From assembly GCF_048564905.1 (NCBI RefSeq), contig NC_132992.1, positions 31,606,501-31,670,500 of the forward strand: a DNA stretch of 64,000 nt. Reading direction: 5' to 3'. Source of the DNA: Vicugna pacos. Its lineage: Eukaryota; Chordata; Mammalia; Artiodactyla; Camelidae. The notes under the pieces were generated by a model. That model worked only from the letters and a program-made list of their open reading frames with translations, was not told where the DNA came from and searched no databases. The position numbers were made by a program, and so were the translations under genes. Positions 23,720 to 34,345 of this stretch are shown piece after piece; the stretch's first letter is position 1, and each line of letters opens with the position of its first letter.

Positions 23720-23758
23720 CACAGTGCGAGGCGTGTTGGAGGGAGGTGTACCAAAACC
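23720..23758 (+). other. TRAV14 copy 1 recombination signal (23-RSS)
   Basis: Heptamer CACAGTG (23720-23726), 23-bp spacer, nonamer ACCAAAACC (23750-23758). Close to consensus; among the best signals in the window. Confidence 0.95.
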
Positions 23759-24164
23759 CAGGGCTCTGCTTGGTCCATCCACCTGCTGTAGGGACCAGGG
23801 CAGCGTATTGCCATCACAGACAGGAAGTGGCGAGGGCTGTGGCAGCACAGGGGTGGGGTTAGAGGGAAGACACTCATTTTAAGAAAATATTTCTCTTTGT
23901 TCATAGACCATGTCCAGAGTTATCATTTGTGAAAAACACTCTTATTCCTGAATCACTGGCTTGAAAGTAGACATACAGAATTTTTGACCATGACTGGAAA
24001 GAAAGAACAGCTATGTAAAATCCTTGCCATTTGGTGATTAGATTGAGCAATGGAAATTCAGAAACATATGACCAAAAAATCAGTAAAAAATATATGTTAT
24101 ATGTTGCATTTTCAGATAAATTTGTTCAATAAGTATTTATTGAGTGTATATTATGTGCTGGGGG
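23759..24164. other. 3' flank of TRAV14 copy 1
   Basis: Very similar to the flanks of copies 2 and 3 for the first 120-150 bp, then diverging. It contains 'ttgttcaataagtatttatt' near 24120, a common element of old mammalian repeats. No gene was seen. Confidence 0.5.
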
Positions 24165-24600
24165 AAAAAGTCTCCTCTACCCCACTTGAGTTCCTGGCTG
24201 GGCCTAAGTATTGACTCAACCTAAGACAGATTAATAGGAGAAAAATGCACAGATTTTATTAAATTTTTATATGTACATGGGAGCCTTCACAAGAGAATGA
24301 ATATTTGGAGAAGTGCCTAGAGTAGGAAGCTTTTATATCTTTTGAACAAAGAAAGAATACATTTGTTAAGAATTGAGAGGATAATCGGCTAGTAATAGTC
24401 CAGTTAGGGTCTGGTAATCCTTATGGCTCTTAAATAGACAAATTCCTTGATGCCAACACTGGGCTGATAAAAAAATCTCTCCCCACAAAGATGAGAATTT
24501 ACTTACTGCCTTTAGGGAGAAAAAGAGGGTCCTTTTGTACATTTGCTCAAAATAGTTTTTATATCAAAGAGGCATATTTCGGGGTGACACGTTCTGGTTT
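24165..24600 (-). repeat. Block 1-specific inserted segment, possibly LTR-type
   Basis: Sequence between 'tattatgtgctggg' and 'cttcacttacg' has no partner in the TRAV14 flanks of blocks 2 and 3. Its look ('aatgcacagattttattaa', 'acatgggagccttcac') suggests an old dispersed repeat, perhaps an LTR. Family not assigned; ends and strand approximate. Confidence 0.4.
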
Positions 24601-27014
24601 CCTTCACTTACGTTACAGGCCTTGTTTTCAACAATGAAGGCCCTCTCTGTATGTTTCCTCTTTTAATATACCATGTTGTTTTATGCTATTTCTGAATTAA
24701 TTTAATTTAGGTCTATTTGCTGTGAGTCAAGGTAACTTGTTTACTTTCTAAGGTGTCTACTATGTGACAAACTTTGTGCTAAGATCTCATTCTATCTCAT
24801 TAACACCTCTGGCATGAAAGAGCTCCATTTCTATCCTGGAGCCCCCCATCAATTGTATCCATAAAATGATCAATAATTATTGGGTCTTAGAGGGATATGT
24901 GGGAGTTCTCCACAACAGAGACACAAACATTTTAATTTGTATATAAGTAAGACATTTTTTTCCTCCTAATATGAATCACCTTCTGTGGAATGTCTTAGAT
25001 TCCTCTTTTCATTATGTTTCCAAAGACTTTATTTATTTTCTTTGATCTTGCTGTCTCATTTTATGCCTACTGGAGTAGACAGCTTTATAGAAAATTTTAT
25101 TACCTGTGAAGGTAAATCCTCACTATTATTGTTTTTCAAGACTTTTGGGGGTAGTTTTTACACATTTATTTTTCAACATAAATGTTAAAAATTCTGTCCC
25201 ATTTTACTCATGTTCAATATACCTCCCTTAAAAGAAACAACAAAAGAAAACAAATTGAAAATAAGAAAGTTGGAATTGCATTTAATGATTACATCAATAT
25301 TTAAAATATCTGTTTTACAAAATTTTTTTATTTCAGGAAAATGTTATTTTTATCGATTTATAAAGGACTTTTAATGTTTTTCACTGAATTTCAACATTTT
25401 TAACCTGTATCTTCAAATAAATTTCCCTCTATGTATTCCTACATGTTCATCTGTATATACATATTTAGTTGAACTTCTTTTTGTACATTTATTTTTAATG
25501 GTATTTCAAATACAAAAAAAAGATATATTAAACTATATAATTTTGGCATGCAACTCAAGAAACTAGACAATGAACAACAAACAAGGTGAAAAAAATCAGA
25601 GTTAAGGAATTAAATTTAAAGCAGAAATTGACTGATGAAAGGAAAATAATAAAATCAATGATAAAACCATAATTTGTTATTAAAAAACTAGAATATTAGA
25701 ATAATTTGAAAAATAGGGACAAATATATGCACAGAACATGAAATATATATTTCAGCAATTAAAGAATTGTTTTAATACTTGGAAGTCTATTAATAATTCT
25801 TTATATTAACAAATCTTAAAAGTCTTGAAGATGTTCTCAAGGCTGGCTTGATGGATTGGATCTGGAATGATTTCTTTTGGATCTGGAATGATTCACTGTA
25901 CCTGTTCAGTACGTATTTGTGCAAACTTATCTGATTTTGGCAGCTCTTACAAATATTTGGATTCTCTCCCTTTCTTTGACTAAAATTATAGACATAGAAT
26001 TTTTTCCTCTTCTTTTATTTGCTTATTGCATTTACATTATTTCTATTGTGAATAAGGAAAAAAATGGTAATTTTTTTAAACAATATTTATACTGAAGTCT
26101 TGGCTTCCATTTACTGCCTGTGTCTTTTATTGTGAGGTGCTCCAAGTTTTACTCTGGAAAGTTCTGGACCAGTAACTATGGTTCAAATGGTCTGGCTCAG
26201 ATTTATTGGATGTATAGACTATTCAGATCCCTGGAATGCATCTGAAAATTATTCTCCTTTCTGTCTATAAATGTCTCATAATCTTGTGGAATAAAGCTTC
26301 ATAACTGACTGATTAGGTTTTAATAATGTAGTCATATAGGAAGGACCGAGCTATAATCCCATATATAAGCAACATTCACACTGGTATATTCGAGCAACTG
26401 TATTTTAGATATCTTTATTATAAGCAGGTTATAAGGAATGGAGAGAGAGAATGATCACTGATGTGAATTAAGTTCCAGCGTCCTTGTGATTGAAAGAAGT
26501 CTAGAAGAGTTTGCCACTCTTGCTACAGTGCATTGCTCAAGTCAGGCGCCTAATACTGATCTGAAAAGAACGGCCATTTCGCTACCTGGTGGTCAGCTCT
26601 TGAGTTGCATCTTGAGCACCCTTGATAATACTGTCTTCTCTTTTGGTGAAAGAGCCAAATCTGCAATTATTTAATTATTTTCTCTATATATTGATTTGGA
26701 TGAATATGGAAACTGTTAACATGATGTCTTAAAATACATCAAGGGTTTGAGAAGAAGTAATTTTGCTACTCTTTGTCTTCCCTTCCAAGTTTTCTCTGAA
26801 AACAATCTATAGTGTTAAAAACAGGGAACGTGGCTTTTGCTATCATAAAGATTTGTGTTCAAAATTATTCGTGTTGCCACCTACTTACTAAACATTTTTA
26901 AACTTTATTTAGTTATCTGTAAAACAGGAGAGTGATATCTTCTTTAATATTTGTTGCGATGATTTATCAATGATGGAGCTACAGAGATTGCCAAGTAGCA
27001 GATAATTAATAAGG
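24601..27014. other. Long AT-rich intergenic, nothing recognised
   Basis: About 2.4 kb between TRAV14 and the L1 piece, much longer than the same interval of block 2. The first part aligns loosely with 42200-42470. No gene, RNA gene or named repeat was recognised. Confidence 0.4.
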
Positions 27015-27975
27015 GTAAACCTCAATATGTCCAGAAAAAGCATTTGACAAAATCCATCATTCATTCCTGATTAGAAATTATCAGTGAATTAGAAACTGAA
27101 GGGAATTTCCTCAACTTAATAAAGGGCCTCTATGAAACACCTACATCAGATGTCATATTTGATGGTAAAAGACTAAATGCTTTCCTCCTAACTTCAAAAA
27201 CAAAAGAAGAGTTTTGGCTTCCACCACTTGTATTTAATATTGTACTAGGAATTGTAGCCAGTGCATTAAGATAAGAGAAAAAAAAAAGACATACAGTTTG
27301 AAAAGCAGAAGTGAACCTATCTTTATTCACAGACAGCATAATTATCTGAGTAGAAAATCAAGGGACTCTACAAAGAAGCTACTAGGAAAAAACAAGATAG
27401 TTAAATAAATTCAAATACACATCTACCTATGATCAAGCTGTTCTATTTCCAGATATTGACTGAAGAGAAATGAAAGCATATGTCTATACAAATCTTATAC
27501 ATAAAAGTTCACAGCAGCTTTATTTGTAACAGCCCCAAACTGGAACTGAACAAAATCCAAAATGTTCATCAATAGATGAATACATAAGCATACTGTTTTA
27601 TATCTAGGTAATGGAATACTACTCAGCAATACAAAGAAATGAACCACTCACACTTAAAATGTTGGAAGAATCACAAAATAATTGTGTTGAGTAAAAGAAG
27701 CTAACAAAAAGTTCATATATCTCCATTTATAGAAACTTATAAAATATGCAAATTAATTGATAATGACAGAAACGGGGATGGGCAGTGAGGAGAACTTTTA
27801 GAGGAGGATTACAATGGGATATGAAGAGACTTTTGGAGTGATGCATATGTTCACCAGCTTGATTGTGATGATGGCTTCACAAGTATATATGTAGGTCAAA
27901 TCTTATAAAATTGTACACTTTAAATAGGTACACCTTATTGTTATGCAATTATACATCAATGAAGCCATTAAAAAT
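27015..27975 (+). mobile_element. L1 LINE, sense, old, truncated
   Basis: ORF2-like stretch ('agcatttgacaaaatccatc', 'gaaacacctacatcagatgt') followed by a 3' end ('aatggaatactactcagcaa', 'ttatgcaattatacatcaat'). Decayed. Confidence 0.8.
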
Positions 27976-29557
27976 CCAAATTTAACAAATATCCTCATTC
28001 AGTGTTGCGTAAGTCTTCTCGTGTCACCCAAAATGCAAAATATTTCTCCTTTACGTTTTCATTGGCCTAAAACTATGTTTTTTTTTAAAATAAAGGTATA
28101 GATAACAACTTTCTGCACTCATGTGTGATACATTATTTTCAACTCAGCATTATCCCAATCTTTTTTTGCTTTCTTCTTAGTCTGTGAAAACGGAAGTTTT
28201 TGCTGTTTTTCCAGAACTCATTTCTAGCTTAGTTTTGAGGCAGGTTCTGACAATAGGATTCAGATGGTGGAGGAGAAGGGAAGAACCCAAACAGTATCCG
28301 AGCCTGATTTTATTACTTAAATCTGCACCTGGGAAACTATTCCCATGTTGATTTTGGACTCATGAAGCTCCTTGATGTGAATCTGTGGAGAGTGAACTCC
28401 AGCACAGAGACGGAGCTAAGCTTCCATCTATGTGTCAAAGGATCGATGGTTACAGTCTTTATAGAAGATACGTCCTTCTCCAGAGCTTCATCCTATAGCT
28501 CTCAGGATTTTTGTTTTGTTTTATAAAATGAACGATCATAAAAAGGGAGCTAAAGAATTGCTTGTTTTTGCTGCTGGTACTTCATAGAAAATGACCAGTT
28601 ACAAATGGTATAATCATGGCAACGTTTTTCCATGCTGATCCCAGAGCTTTCTCGCTAATCTTTGATGACCATCTTGGTATAGAGCAGTGATCACAAATGA
28701 AATCTTGTAGGGTGGTATTAGACTGGCTGCAACAAAACCATCTGGGAGATTTCAAAAATTACAAATTCATCAATACTAGAAAATATGATTTATAAAGTTA
28801 GTGGTAGGAGCCTAGACTCTGTAATTTTAAATCACTCACACACTGATTATACTATTAGCTGATGTGTGACTATCTGCTGATGTGTCTTTAACAATCGAAA
28901 AGCTGGGAAAGAAGATAGTCCTATCTCATGCTCCACGCTTTTGATGCAGAATGTCATCTTCAAGGTTCAGCTACCCAGTGGGTGGAAAATTATTTGGTTA
29001 AAGTTTGGCAACAAAATGTTGGCAGATGGATGGTAATAGAAAGCATCCCTGAGGTTAGACATCCACTGAGAGTGTCAGGTTAGTACTTGTTTGTTTCACA
29101 CGGGCCAGTCACCTTATCTTGGTGTCACTGAAATTGTGGGGGAATAATATATTCATCTCAGATCATTCTGTAAAAATTCAATAATTTCAAGTATGCTTTT
29201 TTCTTGCTAGGATTCATATTTTTATTTTTTAATGATGTCTATATGCAGGAATATATGACTACAAATAAGATAGTGTGACTTTTTCTCCTAAAAATCTTTC
29301 ATTAAAAGTGTAGTATTCTTTGCACTTGATATAATTTAGAACTGAGGAAACATTGCATTTCAAATAATAGTGATTCAGCAGTGATGTCAGGAGCGTCCTA
29401 AGAACAAAACAGATCTGACAAGTTATGACAGTTATTGATCAGGGTTCCAAGTGTCACCTGAGGACTGAGATGTGCCTCATAAATAAAGTCAGGGATGAGA
29501 ACATCTCTCTGCCAAGGGGAGGAGACTAGGAAACATGCATCCCATGTCTGTCCCCGT
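27976..29557. other. Upstream region of TRAV9 copy 1, duplicated
   Basis: Aligns with about 43085-45010 in block 2. No gene was seen. The single-copy stretch near 27990-28135 corresponds to a 135-bp tandem duplication in block 2. Confidence 0.55.
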
Positions 29558-29571
29558 CCACCAGGGGGAGC
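29558..29571 (+). promoter_or_regulatory. CTCF-like motif upstream of TRAV9 copy 1
   Basis: CCACCAGGGGGAGC matches the CTCF core CCASYAGRKGGCRS except C to A at position 12. It lies 132 bp before the ATG and is identical in copy 2. Confidence 0.6.
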
Positions 29572-29632
29572 AGCTTCCTAACACAAACACACTTCCTGTG
29601 TGAAATGCAGGCTTCCCTTTAGCCTTTTGCTG

Positions 29633-29640
29633 TGATGTCA
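29633..29640 (+). promoter_or_regulatory. CRE-like site of TRAV9 copy 1
   Basis: TGATGTCA, one base from TGACGTCA, 57 bp upstream of the ATG. The copy 2 counterpart at 45086-45093 is TGACCTCA. Confidence 0.5.
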
Positions 29641-29689
29641 ACATTGCTTCATAGTAGCTGTCAAGCACGTTATTCAGGCGACTGTAGAG

Positions 29690-30149
29690 ATGAACTCTTC
29701 TCCAGGCTTAGTGACTGTGCTGCTCTTAATGCTCGGTAAGTAAAATGTCTCTAAAAATGTGTATTCTTTCTTCTGTTTCATCAGGAAAATCTTTAACTGT
29801 AATTTTTTTGGAGAGCTTTATGCCCAAGGAGACATGAACTATTTTATTCTTGCCCAGGACGAACCCGTGGAGACTCAGTGATGCAGACGGAAGGCCCAGT
29901 GACCCTTTCAGAGTCAGCTGCCCTAACTATGAACTGCAATTATTCAACCACGGGATACCCCACTCTTTTCTGGTACGTCCAGTACCCCGGAGAAGGTCCA
30001 CAGCTCCTCCTGAAAGCCTCGAGGGACAAGGAGAAGGGACACAACAAAGGTTTTGAAGCCACGTACCACAAAGAACAAACTTCCTTCCACTTGGAGAAAG
30101 CCTCAGTCCAAGGGGCAGACTCGGCCGTGTACTACTGTGCTCTGAGTGA
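29690..30149 (+). CDS. TRAV9: T-cell receptor alpha V segment, TRAV9 subgroup, copy 1
   Basis: Germline V segment. Leader exon 29690-29735 ([15 protein letters not shown]), intron 29736-29857 with GTAAGT donor, V exon 29858-30149 reading [20 protein letters not shown]. First Cys in [14 protein letters not shown], Trp in [35 protein letters not shown], and [10 protein letters not shown] at the end. Human TRAV9-2 shares the leader [47 protein letters not shown] and YCALS-type end. No disruption was seen. The CDR2 stretch reads [11 protein letters not shown], differing from copy 2. Confidence 0.95.
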
Positions 30150-30188
30150 CACAGTGACAGGAGCTGCAGGGGGAGCTGAGCACAAACT
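30150..30188 (+). other. TRAV9 copy 1 recombination signal (23-RSS)
   Basis: Heptamer CACAGTG (30150-30156), 23-bp spacer, nonamer GCACAAACT (30180-30188). Confidence 0.92.
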
Positions 30189-31877
30189 CTGAGCAGCAGG
30201 CGGGGCCTGGGTGCTGAGTGTCTCTGACTGTTTGATCGTCTCTGCTTCCAGCACAGTCTGTAGTGATTTGTCCCTCAGTCTCCGGTTGACACAAAGATCA
30301 CACCACTGGCTACAGCATAAGAAGAGGAAGTAACTCTCTCCCTTTCCCAACTCGTCATAAGTGAAATTGGACACTAGCTGACACCAGTGGTTCCTCATCC
30401 AGGACCAAAGTAGTTTTAAATGAAAGCCACATAAACAGAAAGTGGTCCTTTGCTCATCCTTGCAGTCCAAGTCCAACCCCCACAGCTTGCTCTGGGCCTC
30501 CCTGGAAGAGAAGGTGGCATTTGCATCATGTATTCTTGATGGAATGGGGGAGGAATGGTGATAGGAGTAATACAGCCCCCCAAACCAGGCTCTTCATTAA
30601 TGCAGAAGGGAATAAAAGGAAGAAGAAACAGAATCTTATAGAGAGGAAAGGGACTTTAATTCTAGTTTCTTTCTTTGGTCAGTCAGATGGTAGACACCCT
30701 CTTGTATTCAACATGAAGGACAAGGACCCAAAACATAATTGAGGCGATGATTCCCATCTGAATCATGAACAGTGCCCCGTATCTTATTCCTGGCCAGTTA
30801 GTTAGCTCGATGGCCTTGCTAACAATAAGAACTCAAGTGAGATAGTTTTCAGTGCTCACAAAATATGGTGGAAAAAATGGTCTTGAACAGAATTTTTTTC
30901 GTAACAAAATAAATGAGTGACACTGGCTGAGGGAAAGCCTATAGATTTCTCTAACCTCTGTTTTGCAGCCTCTCACAGAGGGAGAAAACTCATGGGACAG
31001 AGAATGTATGGAAGTAAGAGAAGACACTGTACTGAAAAGAATAATGGAAAAGTCAGTCTCTGCATTGCACTGCAAATATACTGCTGGTCTTTGCAAATAC
31101 TGGGTGCAAGCTTATCTAATCATATATGTTTATTGGCTTACTAAGAGTCCTTTTGTCGCTTGGAAATAAGGTTTTGAGCATAGGAATGAAGGACATGCAT
31201 GTTCTCTGATTCTGCAATGGCTATGATGATGAGAATGACTAATAAAGTTATTGGCTTTGAAATGTCTGATCCTTTGAAAACATTTTCTTTCCTCATTCCT
31301 CCATCTCCAAGAAAATTTTCTTACTTTTTTCAGAGATTGTATTTGTAGATTTAGTGAATGAGCTGTGATCATAATATTAATATATTTCCTTATATATTAT
31401 TTATACATCCTTGCTTTAAATTTAATTTTGTTAAATTGGTTTAAAATATAAATTCTATTTTAAACTCTCTATAAATGTGAATGCATGTCAAATATACTTT
31501 AATCAATACAAAGGGGTATACAGTAAATTTTTTTCTCAGATATTTGGTAGATTAACAATACACATTTTTCTCTTTATCTCTTTGAAACTCTATTAAAAAG
31601 ATAGTAAAGAAATCAAAAGGGCATAAACCTGCAAACACAAAGAGAACAGAAAAGGAGAGAACAGCAGACAGTGATGTCAACCAAATTTCAGAGGGTGAGA
31701 AACATAAGGAGAAATCATAGCTTACATAGCAGACTGTTAAAGAGGGAAGCTAGGCCTAGTGTGAGAAGCCTCAGATTTGCTGAACTTTTATGAAAAAGTT
31801 TAAGAAAAAGAAGCACAAATTATTTTTGAATAATTGAGGAAGATGATGTTGCCCTCGCAGGTGCATGTGTGTGTTTG

Positions 31878-31908
<31 letters not shown>

Positions 31909-32139
31909 CTGTTTTGTGTACTAAGGGGTGATTAAAAGAGGAGGACAGTGTGAAAAAATTTATAAGTGACATCCATGATTTTCATAAACATTTATAACAT
32001 TGATCACTTTCTAAACCCAGCAGAAAAATGAACGTTAGCGTTTTATGAATTTAGAAGAGCGTGCAAAACTTTTTCCCGCAACCCTTGTATTTTACTAAGC
32101 TTTTAAGGTTTGGCTCACCAGCTAGGCTTTCTTTTATTT
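30189..32139. other. 3' flank of TRAV9 copy 1
   Basis: Aligns in parts with 45640-46735 in block 2 (for example 30189/45642 and 31555/46185). Contains a (TG)n run at 31881-31908. Frames at 30521-30742 and 30833-31372 have no recognisable product. The stretch 30500-31530 has no clear partner in block 2. Confidence 0.5.
31881..31908. repeat. (TG)n microsatellite
   Basis: Fourteen GT units. The block 2 counterpart near 46470 has only a short remnant. Confidence 0.9.
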
Positions 32140-32665
32140 TTTAAAAAAATTTTCCCTCCATGCCACTAATCCCTAGCTACCACTGATCTTTTTACTGTCT
32201 CCATAATTTCATTTTTTCCAGGATGTCATAAAGTTGGAACCATATGGTATGAAACATTTTCAGATTGGTTTGTTTCATTCAGAAATATGCATTTAAGGTT
32301 CCTCCATGTATTTTGATGGCTTGATAGCTCATTTCTTTTTAGCACTGAATAATATCCATTGTCTGTATGTATCTCACAGTTTATCTTTTCATCTACTGAA
32401 GGACATCTTGATAGCGTCCACATTTTGGCAATTATAAATGAAGCTGCTATAAATATCCATGCTCACGTTTTTGTGTAGACATAAGTTTTCAACTTATTTG
32501 GGTAAACACCAAGGATTGTAATTGCCAGATCTTATGGCACGAGTATGTTTAGCTGGGTAAGAAACTGCTACACATATTTCCAAAGTAGTTGTGCCATTTT
32601 GCATTCCCATCAGCCACAAATGAGAATTTCTCTTGCTTCACATCCTTGCCAGTGTTAAAATAAAA
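32140..32665 (-). mobile_element. Antisense L1-type 3' fragment
   Basis: 'actgatctttttactgtctc', 'ttgatggcttgatagctcat', 'gccattttgcattcccatca' are antisense L1 3' region patterns. Co-duplicated at 46735-47215, so older than the block duplication. Confidence 0.7.
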
Positions 32666-33134
32666 GCCAGAGACTAGCTTTGAAAATTCTCTGAGTAGAC
32701 ACAACCAGTTTAGTCGTGCAAACAAAGGTTGATTTAGCTTATTTTGCAAGACCTACTTGACCTGAGTGATTTCTTGCTAATGCCTCTAGGAATCATAAGT
32801 AAAACAAACTATTTCCCAAGCTTGAAATGAGACAAACACTGATCAATTTCCTGTCATTACAAAAATTCTAATATTAGAACCAGTCACTGTGAAGAATAAA
32901 CAATAATAATGTCTCCTCATTATATAAGCTGCTTTATAACAATATTCTTCTGAGCCGCATTCCATGTTTTGGTGGAGCATCCACGTTCAAAACCTTTTTG
33001 GTGTGTGCACAATAACATTTTATTAATTACTTCTTTGGGGATTCAGTGGTTTTACTTGGGCTACTGCTGAACTTTTGACACAAGCATTTGGTGTTGTGAG
33101 TGTTTTGGATTTTGGCCATTACACAGGTGTGCAG
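32666..33134. other. Intergenic, nothing recognised
   Basis: Duplicated with about 47215-47620. No gene was seen. Confidence 0.45.
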
Positions 33135-33945
33135 CTGCACATCATTTTTAAATTTAATTTTATGATATTGTGTAAAGAACACTTAACATGAGGTATGCCT
33201 TCTTAAGGAAATTTTATGTGTACAGTACATTATTGCTAGCTATAGGTACAATGTTGTACAGCAAATTTCTAGAGCTTTCATCTTGATTGTTAATTAGTGA
33301 CTTTCCATTATCCCTTTCCCCCAGCCCCTGGAAATCTTTATTCCACTCTCTGATTCTATGAATTTAATTATTTTAGATACCTCATTTAAGTGGAATCAAA
33401 CAGTATTTGTCTTTCTGTGACTGGCTTATTTCAGTTAGCATAATGACCTCAAGGGTCATCCATATTGCTGCATACTGCAGAGTTTTTAAAGGCTCAATAG
33501 TACTCTGTTGTACCACATTTTCTTTATCCATTCATCTGCTATTGGAAATTTAAGTTGTTTCCATATCTTGGCTATTGTGAGCAGTGCTACAGTAAACACA
33601 GAAGTGCTAAAATCCCTTCAAGATTCTGATTTCAATTCTTTTGGATAAATACACAGAAACTGGGTCACTGGATCATATGGTAGTCTTATTTTTAATTTTT
33701 GGAAGAACCTCTATAACTGTTTTCCATAGCAGCTATACCTTTTTGGGAACACTTGTTGTCTTTTGTGTTTTTGATAATAGCCATCAAAAATTTTTTTGAT
33801 GCATAAAACAGATGAAATGAAATAATTTATTATAAATGCAGTGGCAAATACATTAAGAATAATCATCACTAAAATGGAACTAGAAAATGTGTTCCGTTCT
33901 TTAAATAAGGTGTTTAAAGAATGTGCCTTTTCACTAATTTGAACA
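33135..33945 (-). mobile_element. Antisense L1 piece, left part
   Basis: Antisense L1 3' pattern ('tgtgtaaagaacacttaaca', 'gtggaatcaaacagtatttg', 'ccatatcttggctattgtga', 'tcatatggtagtcttatttt'). Shared with 47625-48330 in block 2. Confidence 0.8.
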
Positions 33946-34180
33946 GATACATGCACCCCAACATTCATGGCAGCACTATTTACAATATCCAAGATATGGA
34001 AGCAACCCAAGTGGCCATTAACAGATGAAAGGACAAAGAAAATGTAGTATATATACACAATGGAATATTAATCAGCCATAAAAAGAATGAAATTCTGCCA
34101 TTTGCAGCAATGTGGATGGAACTAGAGAATATTATGCTTAGTGATATAAGTCAGACAGAGGAAGATAAATACTAATATCA
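33946..34180 (+). mobile_element. Sense L1 fragment nested in antisense L1
   Basis: 'tacatgcaccccaacattca', 'caatggaatattaatcagcc', 'gatataagtcagacagagga'. It runs in the opposite direction to the L1 pieces on both sides and is absent from the block 2 counterpart near 48320-48405. Confidence 0.8.
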
Positions 34181-34345
34181 TACTGTGGCTTTGATTTGCT
34201 TTTATCTGATGATAAGTGGTGTGGAACATTTTTTTGGCCCACCTGTTGGCCATTTGTATGTCTTCTTTGGAGAAATGTCTCTTCTAGTCCTTAGTCTAGT
34301 CTAATTTTTTATCTTCATTAGTTTTTTTACTCTTACATTGTAGGA
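34181..34345 (-). mobile_element. Antisense L1 piece, right part, ending at a block junction
   Basis: Continues the antisense L1 ('actgtggctttgatttgc', 'tcttctttggagaaatgtct') as at 48405-48580, then stops at about 34345 where sequence of the TRAV13 upstream type begins. Probable recombination junction. Confidence 0.7.

Larger units (their letters stand above)
17010..33945 (+). repeat. TRAV13-TRAV14-TRAV9 cassette, block 1
   Basis: First of three tandem blocks. Its parts align in the same order with block 2 (about 34400-48330) and block 3 (about 54590 to the window end). Shared stretches include 17095/34495, 17825/35660, 18301/36121/55741, 22981/40991/61575, 28195/43420 and 31555/46185. The order 13-14-9 equals human TRAV13-2, 14/DV4, 9-2. 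Limits are approximate. Confidence 0.85.

Noticed and set aside
23618-23904. Antisense frames over the TRAV14 V exons (also at 41639-41898 and 62209-62495)
   Set aside because: They are shadows of the real V exon on the other strand and are conserved only because the V exon is.
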